A DNA stretch of 37,826 nucleotides from Sediminibacterium ginsengisoli (GTDB lineage Bacteria > Bacteroidota > Bacteroidia > Chitinophagales > Chitinophagaceae): assembly GCA_945901845.1 (NCBI GenBank), contig CAMDLR010000018.1:1-37826 (forward strand), given 5' to 3'. The notes beneath the pieces were generated by a model, which was not told where the DNA came from, made no database searches, and worked only from the letters and a program-made list of their open reading frames with translations. Shown here in pieces: positions 5,677 to 14,629 of the stretch; positions within the stretch are counted from its first letter, which is position 1; each line of letters begins with the position of its first letter. A program made the translations under genes and the position numbers.

Positions 5677-8172
5677 CTACTTTTTTGCTTTAGATGCCGC
5701 CGCTTTTTGCAAAGCTTCTAATCTTGCAACGTACAAACTTCGGCCGTGTGTACCTAAAATAATTTCATTGTCACGTGGATGAATTACAATGTCATGAACA
5801 GGCACACTTGCAGGTAAACCCTTATTCCACATCATAGAGCTATTGCCTCCATCTGTACTTACATATAGACCGCCATCTGTACCAACATATAAAACGTTTT
5901 CGTTGGCAACATCTTCTTTAATAACGTTTACAGGCTCTACCGGAAGGTCTTTCATGATTTGTTTCCATGTGGCTCCATAATCATCAGAACAGTATACATA
6001 GGCGTTAAAATGGTCATTACGGTAGCCGTTTAAGGTCACATACACTCTTGCTTCATTAAAAGCACTCGCTACTACCCTGCTTACATACAATCCCTTTGGT
6101 AATCCTTTATTCAATAATGAAAAAGTATAACCGCCATCTTTAGTGACTTGAACATGACCATCATCAGAACCTACATAAACAAGTCCAAATTTAATAGGGC
6201 TTTCACTCATGGTTGCTAAAGTTCCAAAAGGGACGTCTCCTTGTGCAGGATTGGAAGTTAAATCTGCACTAAGCGTCACTAAACTATCACCTCTGTTCAA
6301 TGAACGGTGGAATTTATTACTTCCATAATAAAATACATCTTGGTTGTGTCTACTCAACAATATAGGTGTTTGCCAGTTGTAACGTAGCGCTGTTTCACCT
6401 AAATCGCGAGAAGGTCTTACCGATTTTCTTTCTTTGGTTACTAAATTTTGACGAGAATAGGCACCAAATTGAGAACCACTATAAATAGTTTTATTGTCTC
6501 TGAAATCTACTTGTACTTGCATACCATCACCTCCATTAATTCCTGTAAATGGATTATGACCACTATCATACCAATCATAATTTTCTTTGTTCATACTTGA
6601 ACCATACCATGTGCCATTGTCTTGAAGTCCTCCATAAACATTATATGGCTTGGCCATATCAACTGCAATATTGTAAAATTGTCCAACAGCCGGTGTATTG
6701 GCTTTAAACCAATGTTCCCCATCATCATAGGTAATATTACAACCACCATCATTTCCAATAATCATGTGGCTATCATGCTTTCCATTCATCCAAACAAAGT
6801 GATGATCTGCGTGTACATTTTCTTTACCAATTTCTTTAAATGTTTTACCGCCATCGGTACTTAAAACAACACCTACACCCGTTAATGCGATTTTATTATC
6901 GTTGGTTGGGCTCACAAATACTTTTCCAAAATAATAGCCATAGGTACTATAAATACCAATGGTTTTATCATGTGTTTTTTTCCAGCTCGCACCGCCGTCA
7001 TCGCTTCTATATAATTCGGCACCATAAATTGGCGTTTCAAAAAGCGCTGTATTGGCATCATATAAATAATCCCAAATACAAGTAGGCGCCAAGGTTCCAT
7101 TTTTTACAGCCTCTTTAATACCCGCAGCCGAATACTTAGTAGGCATTTGATTACGTGGTGAGCGAACAAATGCGTTTAACTTTTTATCATCGAGTGCAGC
7201 AAATTGTTCTTTACTTAAATCTTTGAAATCCCTTAACACATACCTTGTTGTATCGGTGGTGTTTTTTAAATCCGTTTCAGGTTGGTGGAAATTATTATCT
7301 ACAACAGCAAATACAGTATTAGGGTTTTGTGGATATACCGCTAATCCAATTCTTCCTACACCATCACCATTTGGAAATCCAGAACTTGTCGTATTAACCT
7401 GTTTCCAAGTATTACCACCGTCTATACTTTTATAAATACCACTGGTTTTACCTGACTCTTCAAAGTTAGAAGCCGTTCTAGTTTTGTACCACATAGCAGC
7501 ATATAAAATAGATGGATTTTTGCTATCGATATCAATATCTACAGCGCCCGTGTTTGCATCTACATATAATGTTTGATTCCAGTTTTTTCCCCCATCGGTC
7601 GTTTTATAAACACCACGTTCTCTATTAGGTGAATACAAGTGACCGAGAGCAGCAACCCAAGCCGTATTGGGCTCCTTTTCATCAATCACAATTTTTCCTA
7701 TGTGATGGCTTTCCGGAAGTCCAAGGTAATCCCAAGACTTACCACCATTGCTAGATTTATAAACACCAATACCAGCATAGGATGATCTACTACTATTTAC
7801 TTCACCCGTACCAACCCATATGATATTACTTTTCCAATTAACTGCTATCGCTCCAATGGTTAATATAGCTTCTGAATCAAATACGGGTGTAAAACTTTGA
7901 CCATTGTTAATGGTATGCCATAAACCACCTGTTGCATACGCTACATAAAAATTAGTGGGATCATCTGGGTTAACAGCCATATCAACAACCCTTCCACTCA
8001 TAACGCTAGGTCCAATATTTCTAAAGGCCGTTCCATTAATGGTCGAAGCTTCCAACAATTTTTTACGCTGTTCGATAGCGGACAATCTTTCTGAAGCAGT
8101 CGTAGGCTTGATTTGTGCGTTGCTAAACATTGCGAATGTTAGCAAAAGGCAAAAACTGAGTATTTTTCTCAT
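5677..8172 (-). CDS. Secreted Asp-box (BNR/sortilin-like) beta-propeller protein
   Basis: The 831-residue protein opens with a signal peptide (MRKILSFCLLLTFAMFSNAQ). At least nine Asp-box repeats of the type SxDGGxxW can be read along it, for example SSNGGKSWDYL, TTDGGKNWNQ, SIDGGNTWKQ, SDDGGASWKK and SDDYGATWKQ. They predict one or two propellers like those of sialidases and VPS10/sortilin. Databases often label such proteins 'glycosyl hydrolase', but I see no catalytic residues that prove this. Many homologues continue after the HGRS motif for a further 150-250 residues. This one stops shortly after it, so it looks like a propeller-only form. No type IX secretion sorting domain is visible. 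It is transcribed alone, ending at the strong terminator at 5619-5648. Confidence 0.8.
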   Translation of the reverse strand: MRKILSFCLLLTFAMFSNAQIKPTTASERLSAIEQRKKLLEASTINGTAFRNIGPSVMSGRVVDMAVNPDDPTNFYVAYATGGLWHTINNGQSFTPVFDSEAILTIGAIAVNWKSNIIWVGTGEVNSSRSSYAGIGVYKSSNGGKSWDYLGLPESHHIGKIVIDEKEPNTAWVAALGHLYSPNRERGVYKTTDGGKNWNQTLYVDANTGAVDIDIDSKNPSILYAAMWYKTRTASNFEESGKTSGIYKSIDGGNTWKQVNTTSSGFPNGDGVGRIGLAVYPQNPNTVFAVVDNNFHQPETDLKNTTDTTRYVLRDFKDLSKEQFAALDDKKLNAFVRSPRNQMPTKYSAAGIKEAVKNGTLAPTCIWDYLYDANTALFETPIYGAELYRSDDGGASWKKTHDKTIGIYSTYGYYFGKVFVSPTNDNKIALTGVGVVLSTDGGKTFKEIGKENVHADHHFVWMNGKHDSHMIIGNDGGCNITYDDGEHWFKANTPAVGQFYNIAVDMAKPYNVYGGLQDNGTWYGSSMNKENYDWYDSGHNPFTGINGGDGMQVQVDFRDNKTIYSGSQFGAYSRQNLVTKERKSVRPSRDLGETALRYNWQTPILLSRHNQDVFYYGSNKFHRSLNRGDSLVTLSADLTSNPAQGDVPFGTLATMSESPIKFGLVYVGSDDGHVQVTKDGGYTFSLLNKGLPKGLYVSRVVASAFNEARVYVTLNGYRNDHFNAYVYCSDDYGATWKQIMKDLPVEPVNVIKEDVANENVLYVGTDGGLYVSTDGGNSSMMWNKGLPASVPVHDIVIHPRDNEIILGTHGRSLYVARLEALQKAAASKAKK

Positions 8173-8217
8173 AGTGGTACTTATAATTTGTATTTTTAAG
8201 TGATTAAATGTAAGAAA

Positions 8218-8910
8218 ATGCGCCTTCTTTTTACCCTTTTTTCTCTACTATTTTACATCAGCGTAATTGCTCAGTGTAAGACCTTTAAAATCACGTCCAA
8301 AGGTGATACGATCAATTGCACAGAGGCGAGTGGTGCAAAAAGAGGTAAATGGAAGATTGAAGCCCCTCCATTAAGAGGTGAAAAAGGCTATATTGAAGAA
8401 GGTGTATTTGTAAACGATAAAAAAGAAGGTACTTGGCGCCGATTTAATTTAATGGGCGACCCATTAGCGATCGAAAATTATACATGGGGATTAAAAAACG
8501 GCATATGCACCTATTTAGCAATTCAAGGTATTGAAAGAGAGGAATCCTGGAGAGCCATTGACCCTTCTAAACCATACGATACCATTGATGTTCAGGATAT
8601 CAACAACCCCAATATTTACGAAAAAGTTATTGTAAAAACAACGGGGGCTTCCATTAAGCACGGAACTTGGAAAATTTACGACCCATTTACAGGCCAACGA
8701 TTAAGAACCGAAAACTGGATACTTGATGTTTTGCAAGACCCTAATGCAAAAAAAGAAGATAGCTCCAACACAAGTACTACCCTGACAAATTTGGGCACAC
8801 CAAAATCAAAGTCTGATTCGGCCACTAAAAAAGTGGTCCCAAAAGAAGTGCTCGAGTTTCAAAAGAAAAACAAAGGCAAAAAAATAGTGGATGGCAAAAC
8901 AGGTGGTTAG
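8218..8910 (+). CDS. Secreted hypothetical protein with MORN-like repeats
   Basis: I do not recognise a named family. From the ATG at 8218 the 230-residue product starts with a clear signal peptide (MRLLFTLFSLLFYISVIAQ). A GTG at 8200 would add six residues in front of it and spoil the signal, so the ATG is preferred. Short motifs such as GEKGYIEEGVFVNDKKEGTW and NGICTYL resemble the MORN-like repeats (G-x-Y-x-N/D-G-x-x-x-G-x-W) common in secreted proteins of Bacteroidota. The last 60 residues are Lys/Ser/Thr-rich and probably disordered. The gene is divergent from the propeller gene and its 3' end is 6 bases from the converging esterase gene. Confidence 0.7.
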   Translation: MRLLFTLFSLLFYISVIAQCKTFKITSKGDTINCTEASGAKRGKWKIEAPPLRGEKGYIEEGVFVNDKKEGTWRRFNLMGDPLAIENYTWGLKNGICTYLAIQGIEREESWRAIDPSKPYDTIDVQDINNPNIYEKVIVKTTGASIKHGTWKIYDPFTGQRLRTENWILDVLQDPNAKKEDSSNTSTTLTNLGTPKSKSDSATKKVVPKEVLEFQKKNKGKKIVDGKTGG

Positions 8911-8916
8911 ATCAAA

Positions 8917-9741
8917 TTATTTAATGGCTGCCGTAAATTTTTTTGCAAAAAACTGTAACTGATAATCAATACTATTACTCCAATAGGCTTTATTATGCTC
9001 TCCAGGCCTTTCGGTATAATCGTGATCAATTTTATTTGACAATAGTACCTGATGCAAAGACCTGTTAACGTCAATAAAAAAATCTGATACCCCGCAATCA
9101 AAAATAATATTAAGCAGCCCTGGCTTGCAATTTTTCGCAATCGTCACCACCGAATAATCGATCCAATTTTGAGGTTGATCCGTTATCGTTCCCAATGATT
9201 TTTTAATATCCCAACTATTTGGAAATGGTCTAATATCAACACCCCCACAAACACTACCCGCATTACCAAATAAATTAGCATGACGCATGCCTAAAAATAA
9301 TCCACCATGTCCACCCATGCTTAACCCCGTAATGGCTCGGTGGTCTTTGTTTGCAGATGTTGGAAAATGCGCATCAACGTAAGGAAGTAATTCGCTGATA
9401 ATGAATGTTTCATATTTAATAGAATCATTGATGGGGCTATCATAATACCAACTACCATATCCCCCATCAGGACAAACCAACATAACCTGGTATTGATCTG
9501 CTCTAGACTGCAGTTGAGGCGCATCTTTTAGCCAACTTCCATGATTGCCACTATACCCGTGCAACAAATAAACAACTGGAAATTTGACCCCAGTTTGCTT
9601 TGCAGCATTATCTGGAATTACCACAGCAACCTTGATGTTTTTATGCATGGCATTACTATATACCAAAAGCGTATCTACACGCGCAGCATTTGCAACAACA
9701 GCAAATAACAAAATTGCAAAAATGGATATTGTATTTTTCAT
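8917..9741 (-). CDS. Secreted alpha/beta-hydrolase, putative esterase family
   Basis: The 274-residue protein has an N-terminal signal peptide ending near AVVANA (residue 19). The putative-esterase (esterase D / antigen 85-like) fold is shown by the oxyanion strand VVYLLHGYSGNHGSW (57-70), the nucleophile elbow GLSMGGHGG with Ser141, Asp220 (or Asp215) in the DCGVSDFF segment, and His249 in PGEHN. Members hydrolyse carboxyl esters such as feruloyl or acetyl groups on glycans, or S-formylglutathione. The signal peptide argues for an extracytoplasmic glycan or lipid ester. The substrate is unknown. It starts just beyond the terminator that closes the M1 peptidase gene, so it should have its own promoter, which I could not identify. 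Confidence 0.85.
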   Translation of the reverse strand: MKNTISIFAILLFAVVANAARVDTLLVYSNAMHKNIKVAVVIPDNAAKQTGVKFPVVYLLHGYSGNHGSWLKDAPQLQSRADQYQVMLVCPDGGYGSWYYDSPINDSIKYETFIISELLPYVDAHFPTSANKDHRAITGLSMGGHGGLFLGMRHANLFGNAGSVCGGVDIRPFPNSWDIKKSLGTITDQPQNWIDYSVVTIAKNCKPGLLNIIFDCGVSDFFIDVNRSLHQVLLSNKIDHDYTERPGEHNKAYWSNSIDYQLQFFAKKFTAAIK

Positions 9742-9754
9742 AATAGTAGCTTAC

Positions 9755-9792
9755 ATAAAAAAGCCACTTGAAGGTAAATCAAGTGGCTTTAA
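9755..9792 (-). terminator. Rho-independent terminator of the M1 peptidase gene
   Basis: AAGCCACTTG (9761-9770) pairs with CAAGTGGCTT (9780-9789) across a nine-base loop. On the minus strand the stem is followed by TTTTTT. It lies 20 bases beyond the peptidase stop codon at 9810 and just upstream of the esterase start. Confidence 0.85.
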
Positions 9793-9809
9793 TTATAGGT
9801 AATCTTTTC

Positions 9810-12194
9810 TTATTTTTTCTTTTCTTGAGCGGCTTGCATTGGATTTAATCCAAATGACTGACCTCTACCAAGTGTACGTTGTTTGAATAAAGTAAACTTA
9901 CTAGGCTCTACACTTACATTGCCCCAGAAATTATTGGTTTCGTTGATATCGGCAGTTTCACGCATTGGATCTAATTTAATGCTTGCTACTTCTTTACGCG
10001 TCATAAATACCCGCGCTACTTTGTTTTCATTTTTACGCCATATTTGCGCACCAATACGCTCTGTTTCTTTAGTACCATCTTTGTAGGTGAATTCAACAAT
10101 GATTGGCATTACAAGTCCACCTTTATTTGTAAAAGTGATTTCGTATAAATGCACATTGCTATAGCTTGCTTTTTCTTCGTCAGACAATGCTTCTGGTGTA
10201 CCAAAAGAAGGCATGCTATTTTTTGTAACAGAATCATAAGGTTCGATACCTCTTGCATAACGCCAGTAGAAATCTCTTAATGAAGTATCTGCATCTGTTG
10301 CAAAAATGATTGACTTATCTTCTCTGTTTCTAATTTTAGAAACATCCTCAAAGCTACTTACAGTTGGCTTGTCAATTGACATTTTCATGCCACCTGCTCT
10401 ACCACCCATACCTCCACCACGTGGTTGCGCTGCAGCATCGTAAACTGCATGTGCTACAGAATCAATAGCGATGTCACATGCTTCGATGCTATAAAACCAA
10501 CCTCTCCAAAACCAATCTAAATCAACCGCACTTGCATCTTCCATAGTTCTAAATAAATCGGCAGGAGTTGGGTGTTTAAATGCCCAACGTCTAGCATATT
10601 CTCTAAAAGAGAAATCAAACAATTCTCTGCCCATGATGGTTTCGCGTAAAATATTTAAACCTGTACCAGGCTTAGAATACGCATTAGGGCCAAATTGAAT
10701 AATATTTTCGCTGTTGGTCATGATCGGCTCTAACTGATCTTTAGGTGCTTTCATGTAATCTACAATACCAAAAGCAGGTCCTCTACGAGAAGGATATTTG
10801 TTGTCAAATAATTCTTCTGTTAAATATTCAACAAAGGTATTTAACCCTTCATCCATCCAAGACCACTGACGCTCATCAGAGTTCACAATCATTGGGAAGA
10901 AATTATGTCCCACTTCATGAATGATTACGCCAATCATACCAAGCTTTGTAGCCTCACTGTATGTACCATCTTTATTGGTACGTCCATTGTTAAAACAAAT
11001 CATTGGATATTCCATACCATTAGAAGCTTCAATACTTTGTGCTACAGGATATGGATAAGGGATTGAAAATTTAGAATAAGAACGAATGGTATGCGCTACT
11101 ACTTTAGTAGAATATCTTCTCCATAAATTGTATGCTTCTTTAGGATAGCCACTCATACACATCACTTTCTTACCTTCTACATAAGTTGGCATCGCATCAA
11201 AAACAAACTTACGGCTCGCTGTCCATGCAAAGTCACGCACATTGTCTGCTTTGAACACCCAAGTTTTTTTAGCAGTACTATTTTGCTTTTCAGCATTCTT
11301 TGCTTCTTCAAGCGTTACAACTTCTACTACATCTTTTGCAGTTTGCGCAGTCTTCCAACGTGCTAACTGTGCAGGTGTTAGAACCTGTGCATAGTTTTGA
11401 CACTCTCCGGTACCCATAATTACGTGGTCGGCAGGTGCAGTAATAGACACATTATAATTACCAAAAGTTAAAGCAAACTCGCCTCTACCCGTAAACTGGT
11501 GATTTTGCCAACCCTGAAAATCAGAGTATACGCAAAGTCTCGGAAACCACTGAGCCATGGTAAACACACTGTTACCGTCTTCAGGGAACAATTCGTAACC
11601 GCCTCTACCTCTAAATACCATACGATCAGAAATTTTGTAAGACCATGTGATATTGAATACAAATTTTTGACCAGGCTGAAGTGTTGTAGGCAAATCAACA
11701 CGCATCATGGTTTGGTTAATGGTATATTTTAAAGCCTTACCAGTAGCGTCTGTAATTTTAGAAATAATATGACCATAGCCATTGTCTTTTTTTGCATCTT
11801 CTAACGCATTAATAGAAGCTTGAGAAACCTGACGAAGCGAACTTCCATCCTGAAAATCAGCTTTATTTACTGTGCTATGCTCATTTTCGTCGAGTTGTAA
11901 CCACAAATACGTTAACGCATCAGGAGAGTTGTTAAAATAGGTGATGGTTTCACTTCCTTTTAATAAAAGGTTAGCTTCATCCAGCTCACACTTGATGTTG
12001 TAGTCGGCACGTTGTTGCCAATATTTAGGCCCAGGGGCACCACTCGCTGTACGATACTCGTTTGGCGTAGATAAAATAGTTCCTAACTGCTCAAACTTGT
12101 TTCCGTGGTTTGAGGTTGGGTTGTTTTGAATGTTTTGCGCAAAAGACAATGTGCTCACTGCAACAAACATTAAAAATGCAAAAAATTGCTTCAT
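9810..12194 (-). CDS. Secreted M1 family zinc metallopeptidase
   Basis: The 794-residue protein has a signal peptide (MKQFFAFLMFVAVSTLSFAQ). An M1-type N-terminal beta domain is followed by the catalytic domain with HEVGH at 426-430 and the third zinc ligand Glu449 in WSWMDEGLNTF, the usual HExxH-18-E spacing. The exopeptidase motif appears as SNGMEYPM rather than GAMEN, as in the subgroup of Bacteroidota M1 proteins. It probably trims peptides in the periplasm or at the surface. A glycine-rich insert (RGGGMGGRAGGM) lies near residue 590. The gene follows the HupE/UreJ gene by 11 bases on the same strand and ends in a strong terminator, so the two may be co-transcribed. Confidence 0.9.
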   Translation of the reverse strand: MKQFFAFLMFVAVSTLSFAQNIQNNPTSNHGNKFEQLGTILSTPNEYRTASGAPGPKYWQQRADYNIKCELDEANLLLKGSETITYFNNSPDALTYLWLQLDENEHSTVNKADFQDGSSLRQVSQASINALEDAKKDNGYGHIISKITDATGKALKYTINQTMMRVDLPTTLQPGQKFVFNITWSYKISDRMVFRGRGGYELFPEDGNSVFTMAQWFPRLCVYSDFQGWQNHQFTGRGEFALTFGNYNVSITAPADHVIMGTGECQNYAQVLTPAQLARWKTAQTAKDVVEVVTLEEAKNAEKQNSTAKKTWVFKADNVRDFAWTASRKFVFDAMPTYVEGKKVMCMSGYPKEAYNLWRRYSTKVVAHTIRSYSKFSIPYPYPVAQSIEASNGMEYPMICFNNGRTNKDGTYSEATKLGMIGVIIHEVGHNFFPMIVNSDERQWSWMDEGLNTFVEYLTEELFDNKYPSRRGPAFGIVDYMKAPKDQLEPIMTNSENIIQFGPNAYSKPGTGLNILRETIMGRELFDFSFREYARRWAFKHPTPADLFRTMEDASAVDLDWFWRGWFYSIEACDIAIDSVAHAVYDAAAQPRGGGMGGRAGGMKMSIDKPTVSSFEDVSKIRNREDKSIIFATDADTSLRDFYWRYARGIEPYDSVTKNSMPSFGTPEALSDEEKASYSNVHLYEITFTNKGGLVMPIIVEFTYKDGTKETERIGAQIWRKNENKVARVFMTRKEVASIKLDPMRETADINETNNFWGNVSVEPSKFTLFKQRTLGRGQSFGLNPMQAAQEKKK

Positions 12195-12205
12195 AGCATA
12201 ATTGA

Positions 12206-12790
12206 TTAAAGATGAAAATACCGCTCAATAGACATTTGAAGAGATAGTGCAAGAATGCCACCACTGACAATCAAAATAAAATCTCTTCGGGGAGCCTTTA
12301 AAAGCATGACGAATATAAATGAAATAACTAAAATAGCCATCACAATGATAATTTGGCCTATTTCAAGCCCTACATTAAATGCTAGTAAGGCTGGCGCTAT
12401 ATTTTGCTGTATACCTAACAAGCTTTTTAGGTAAAAACTGAATCCTAACCCGTGAATAAGGCCAAAAAATAGGGCAAAAAAGTAGATGACCGGAAATTTG
12501 GTATTAAAAGTAAACTTCTTGACAAACATATTACTAATTGATGTAATAAGTATGGTTACTGGAATAAAAAATTCTATCCAATTAGTAGCAAAATCGAGGT
12601 AATTAAAGACACTCAAAACAAGGGTAACCGAATGACCGATAGTGAATGCAGTAATTAAAACCAGCCACTTTTTCCAATCAGACAGTTGATACCTGATACA
12701 TAAGGCAGCTACAAACAAAATATGATCCATACCAGATAAATTGGCAATATGATTGAATCCTATTTGCATATACATCAAAAACTCATACAT
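12206..12790 (-). CDS. HupE/UreJ family membrane protein
   Basis: The protein is 194 residues from the ATG at 12790; a TTG at 12799 would add three residues and is less likely. It is almost entirely hydrophobic, with about six membrane segments. It has the family's histidine-bearing signatures HIANLSGMDHILF near the start and TAFTIGHSVTLVLS, plus FGLIHGLGFSFYL. HupE and UreJ proteins are linked to nickel or other metal uptake beside hydrogenase and urease genes. No such enzymes are present here, so the transported ion is unknown. The divergent DUF6702 gene starts 47 bases away and the M1 peptidase gene follows in the same direction. This set recurs in Bacteroidota as far as I recall. Confidence 0.85.
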   Translation of the reverse strand: MYEFLMYMQIGFNHIANLSGMDHILFVAALCIRYQLSDWKKWLVLITAFTIGHSVTLVLSVFNYLDFATNWIEFFIPVTILITSISNMFVKKFTFNTKFPVIYFFALFFGLIHGLGFSFYLKSLLGIQQNIAPALLAFNVGLEIGQIIIVMAILVISFIFVMLLKAPRRDFILIVSGGILALSLQMSIERYFHL

Positions 12791-12837
12791 AAAAATCAAT
12801 TTTTTAGTTAGACCTTTGTAATCTAGATTAGGACACT

Positions 12838-13326
12838 ATGGTAAATATACTAATTCATTGGACGCTCACGAGCCTTCTGGCAATATTGCATCCATTTTTT
12901 GTATCTGTAATTGATATTACCCACAATCCAAAAGAAAGAAGCATTGAAATGAGCGTTCGTATTTTTAATGAGGATTTAGAAAAAACACTTCAAAAATATA
13001 CCTCTGCCAAAATAGATATTTTGCAACCCACCAATAGGGCTTTTGTAAATGAAGAAATTCAAAAATACATGTCCAAACATTTAACTGTTTTGGTAAATGG
13101 AACGTCGATTAAATTTACCATCATTGGTTTTGAACAGCAAAAAGAAAGTACCTGGTGTTATTTTGAAGCACAAAATATCAATAGTGCCAATACGGTAGGA
13201 ATAGATTGCGACATACTTTATGATTTAGAAAATACGCAAGTGAATATCATACATGTGAAAAGCAAAGGCACAGAAAAAACGTATAAGTTAGACTACCCCA
13301 ACAAAACAGCGAAATTTGTATTTTAA
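12838..13326 (+). CDS. DUF6702 family protein
   Basis: The 162-residue protein has a hydrophobic N-terminus (ILIHWTLTSLLAILHPFFVS) that could be a signal peptide or anchor. The body fits DUF6702: HPFFVSVIDITHNPKE, a segment about modified 'initial' structure (SVRIFNEDLEKTLQK), and the tail KTYKLDYPNKTAKFVF. Function is unknown. In Bacteroidota the family tends to sit beside HupE/UreJ and M1 peptidase genes, as here, which suggests a shared envelope or metal-related role (inference). The stop codon (13324-13326) abuts the stop of the convergent CNNM gene at 13327 with no spacer, so no terminator hairpin separates them. Confidence 0.8.
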   Translation: MVNILIHWTLTSLLAILHPFFVSVIDITHNPKERSIEMSVRIFNEDLEKTLQKYTSAKIDILQPTNRAFVNEEIQKYMSKHLTVLVNGTSIKFTIIGFEQQKESTWCYFEAQNINSANTVGIDCDILYDLENTQVNIIHVKSKGTEKTYKLDYPNKTAKFVF

Positions 13327-14604
13327 TTAATCTTGTTCGTTAAGCGTTACAAGAATTTTATCGATACGATGCTGATCCATATCTACAATTTCAAATTTAA
13401 AGGTTTTCCAAGAAAGGATTTCCCCTGTGGTAGGAATTTTTTCCAAAGAATGAATAATAAAGCCTGCTAGTGTATCAAACTCCTGATCACCTTGCAGCAT
13501 AAATTCTGTTTTATCAAAATAACTTAAGAAATCATAAAATGGAAGTTGCGCATCAATTAAAAAAGTACCATCTGCTCTTTTCAAGATTTCATAATCATGG
13601 TCTTCTTCTTGAGGGATATCCCCTACAATAGCTTCTAGTATGTCATTTAAGGTTATTAACCCCTCTATAGATCCATATTCATTTACAATAAAACAGTGGT
13701 GTATTTTTGACTGCTTGAATCGCTCTAACACTTGATAGGCCGAATTATTTTCCGGAACATACTTTGCCTCTTTCGCAATATCACGCAGGAGTTGATCGCC
13801 ATTAGCAACAAATAAATCTTTGAGTGATACGACCCCTTTAATTTGGTCAATACTACCCGCACATACAGGATACATCGAATGTAAACTTTGAGGCATACTG
13901 GCTCTTACTTGAGCAACAGTTTTAGTAGACTCTAACCATAAAATATCACTTCGATGTGTCATAAGTGATGTTATATTTCTGTCACTTAAATGAAAGACCC
14001 TTTCAATAATTTCTTGCTCCGCTTCCTCAATGGTTCCTTGCTCGGTACCTTCACTAATAATGGCTTTAATTTCTTCTTCTGTTACCTGATTGTCATTTGG
14101 CTTCATACGTAAAATGCGCATGATCAAATGAGACGAAGCACTAAGCAACCATATAAATGGATACATGATAAATGTAACTGATTGCATTACGACAGATACC
14201 GATTTCGCAATACCTTCTGGATTACTCAAACCTATTCTTTTTGGCACAAGTTCACCAAGTACCAAAGAAACATACGTTAAAAGTATTACAATAAGGAGTG
14301 TTGCAATTGTTTGGGCATAAGGTGCAATAATAGCGAATTGAGTTAGCCAATTTGTAAGGGGCTCTTTAAATGTTCCTCCTGAATAAATACCAGTTAATAC
14401 ACCCACAAGGGTAATGCCAATTTGTATGGTTGACAAAAATGTGTCGGGGTGGTTGGCTAATTTAAGTGCCCGTTTAGCATCAATATCCCCTTTATCTGCT
14501 TGAGCCTCTAACCTAGCCTTTCGCGCAGAAACAAGCGCAATTTCGGCCATAGAAAAGAACCCATTAATCAGTATCAGTCCTAGAATTATAAAAATCTCTG
14601 TCAT
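13327..14604 (-). CDS. CNNM/CorC (hemolysin C-like) family membrane protein
   Basis: The 425-residue protein has the three-domain layout of the family. A CNNM (DUF21) transmembrane domain covers about residues 1-190 and includes INGFFSMAEIALVSARKARL and GELVPKRIGLSNPEGIAK. A cytosolic CBS-domain pair spans about 210-330 (THRSDILWLE... LITLNDILEAIVG). A C-terminal CorC_HlyC domain follows (about 345-425). CNNM/CorC proteins are linked to Mg2+ or Na+/Mg2+ handling. Database names such as 'hemolysin' are historical. It lies 25 bases downstream of the GT39-type gene on the same strand and may be read from the same transcript, though a functional link is not evident. Confidence 0.92.
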   Translation of the reverse strand: MTEIFIILGLILINGFFSMAEIALVSARKARLEAQADKGDIDAKRALKLANHPDTFLSTIQIGITLVGVLTGIYSGGTFKEPLTNWLTQFAIIAPYAQTIATLLIVILLTYVSLVLGELVPKRIGLSNPEGIAKSVSVVMQSVTFIMYPFIWLLSASSHLIMRILRMKPNDNQVTEEEIKAIISEGTEQGTIEEAEQEIIERVFHLSDRNITSLMTHRSDILWLESTKTVAQVRASMPQSLHSMYPVCAGSIDQIKGVVSLKDLFVANGDQLLRDIAKEAKYVPENNSAYQVLERFKQSKIHHCFIVNEYGSIEGLITLNDILEAIVGDIPQEEDHDYEILKRADGTFLIDAQLPFYDFLSYFDKTEFMLQGDQEFDTLAGFIIHSLEKIPTTGEILSWKTFKFEIVDMDQHRIDKILVTLNEQD

Positions 14605-14629
14605 TGATGTAGGTTCGTTTAATGTATGT

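Noticed and set aside
6622..7085. Open frames of about 80 codons opposite the propeller gene
   Set aside because: They are shadows of the Asp-box coding sequence, have no recognisable protein pattern and lack plausible promoters.
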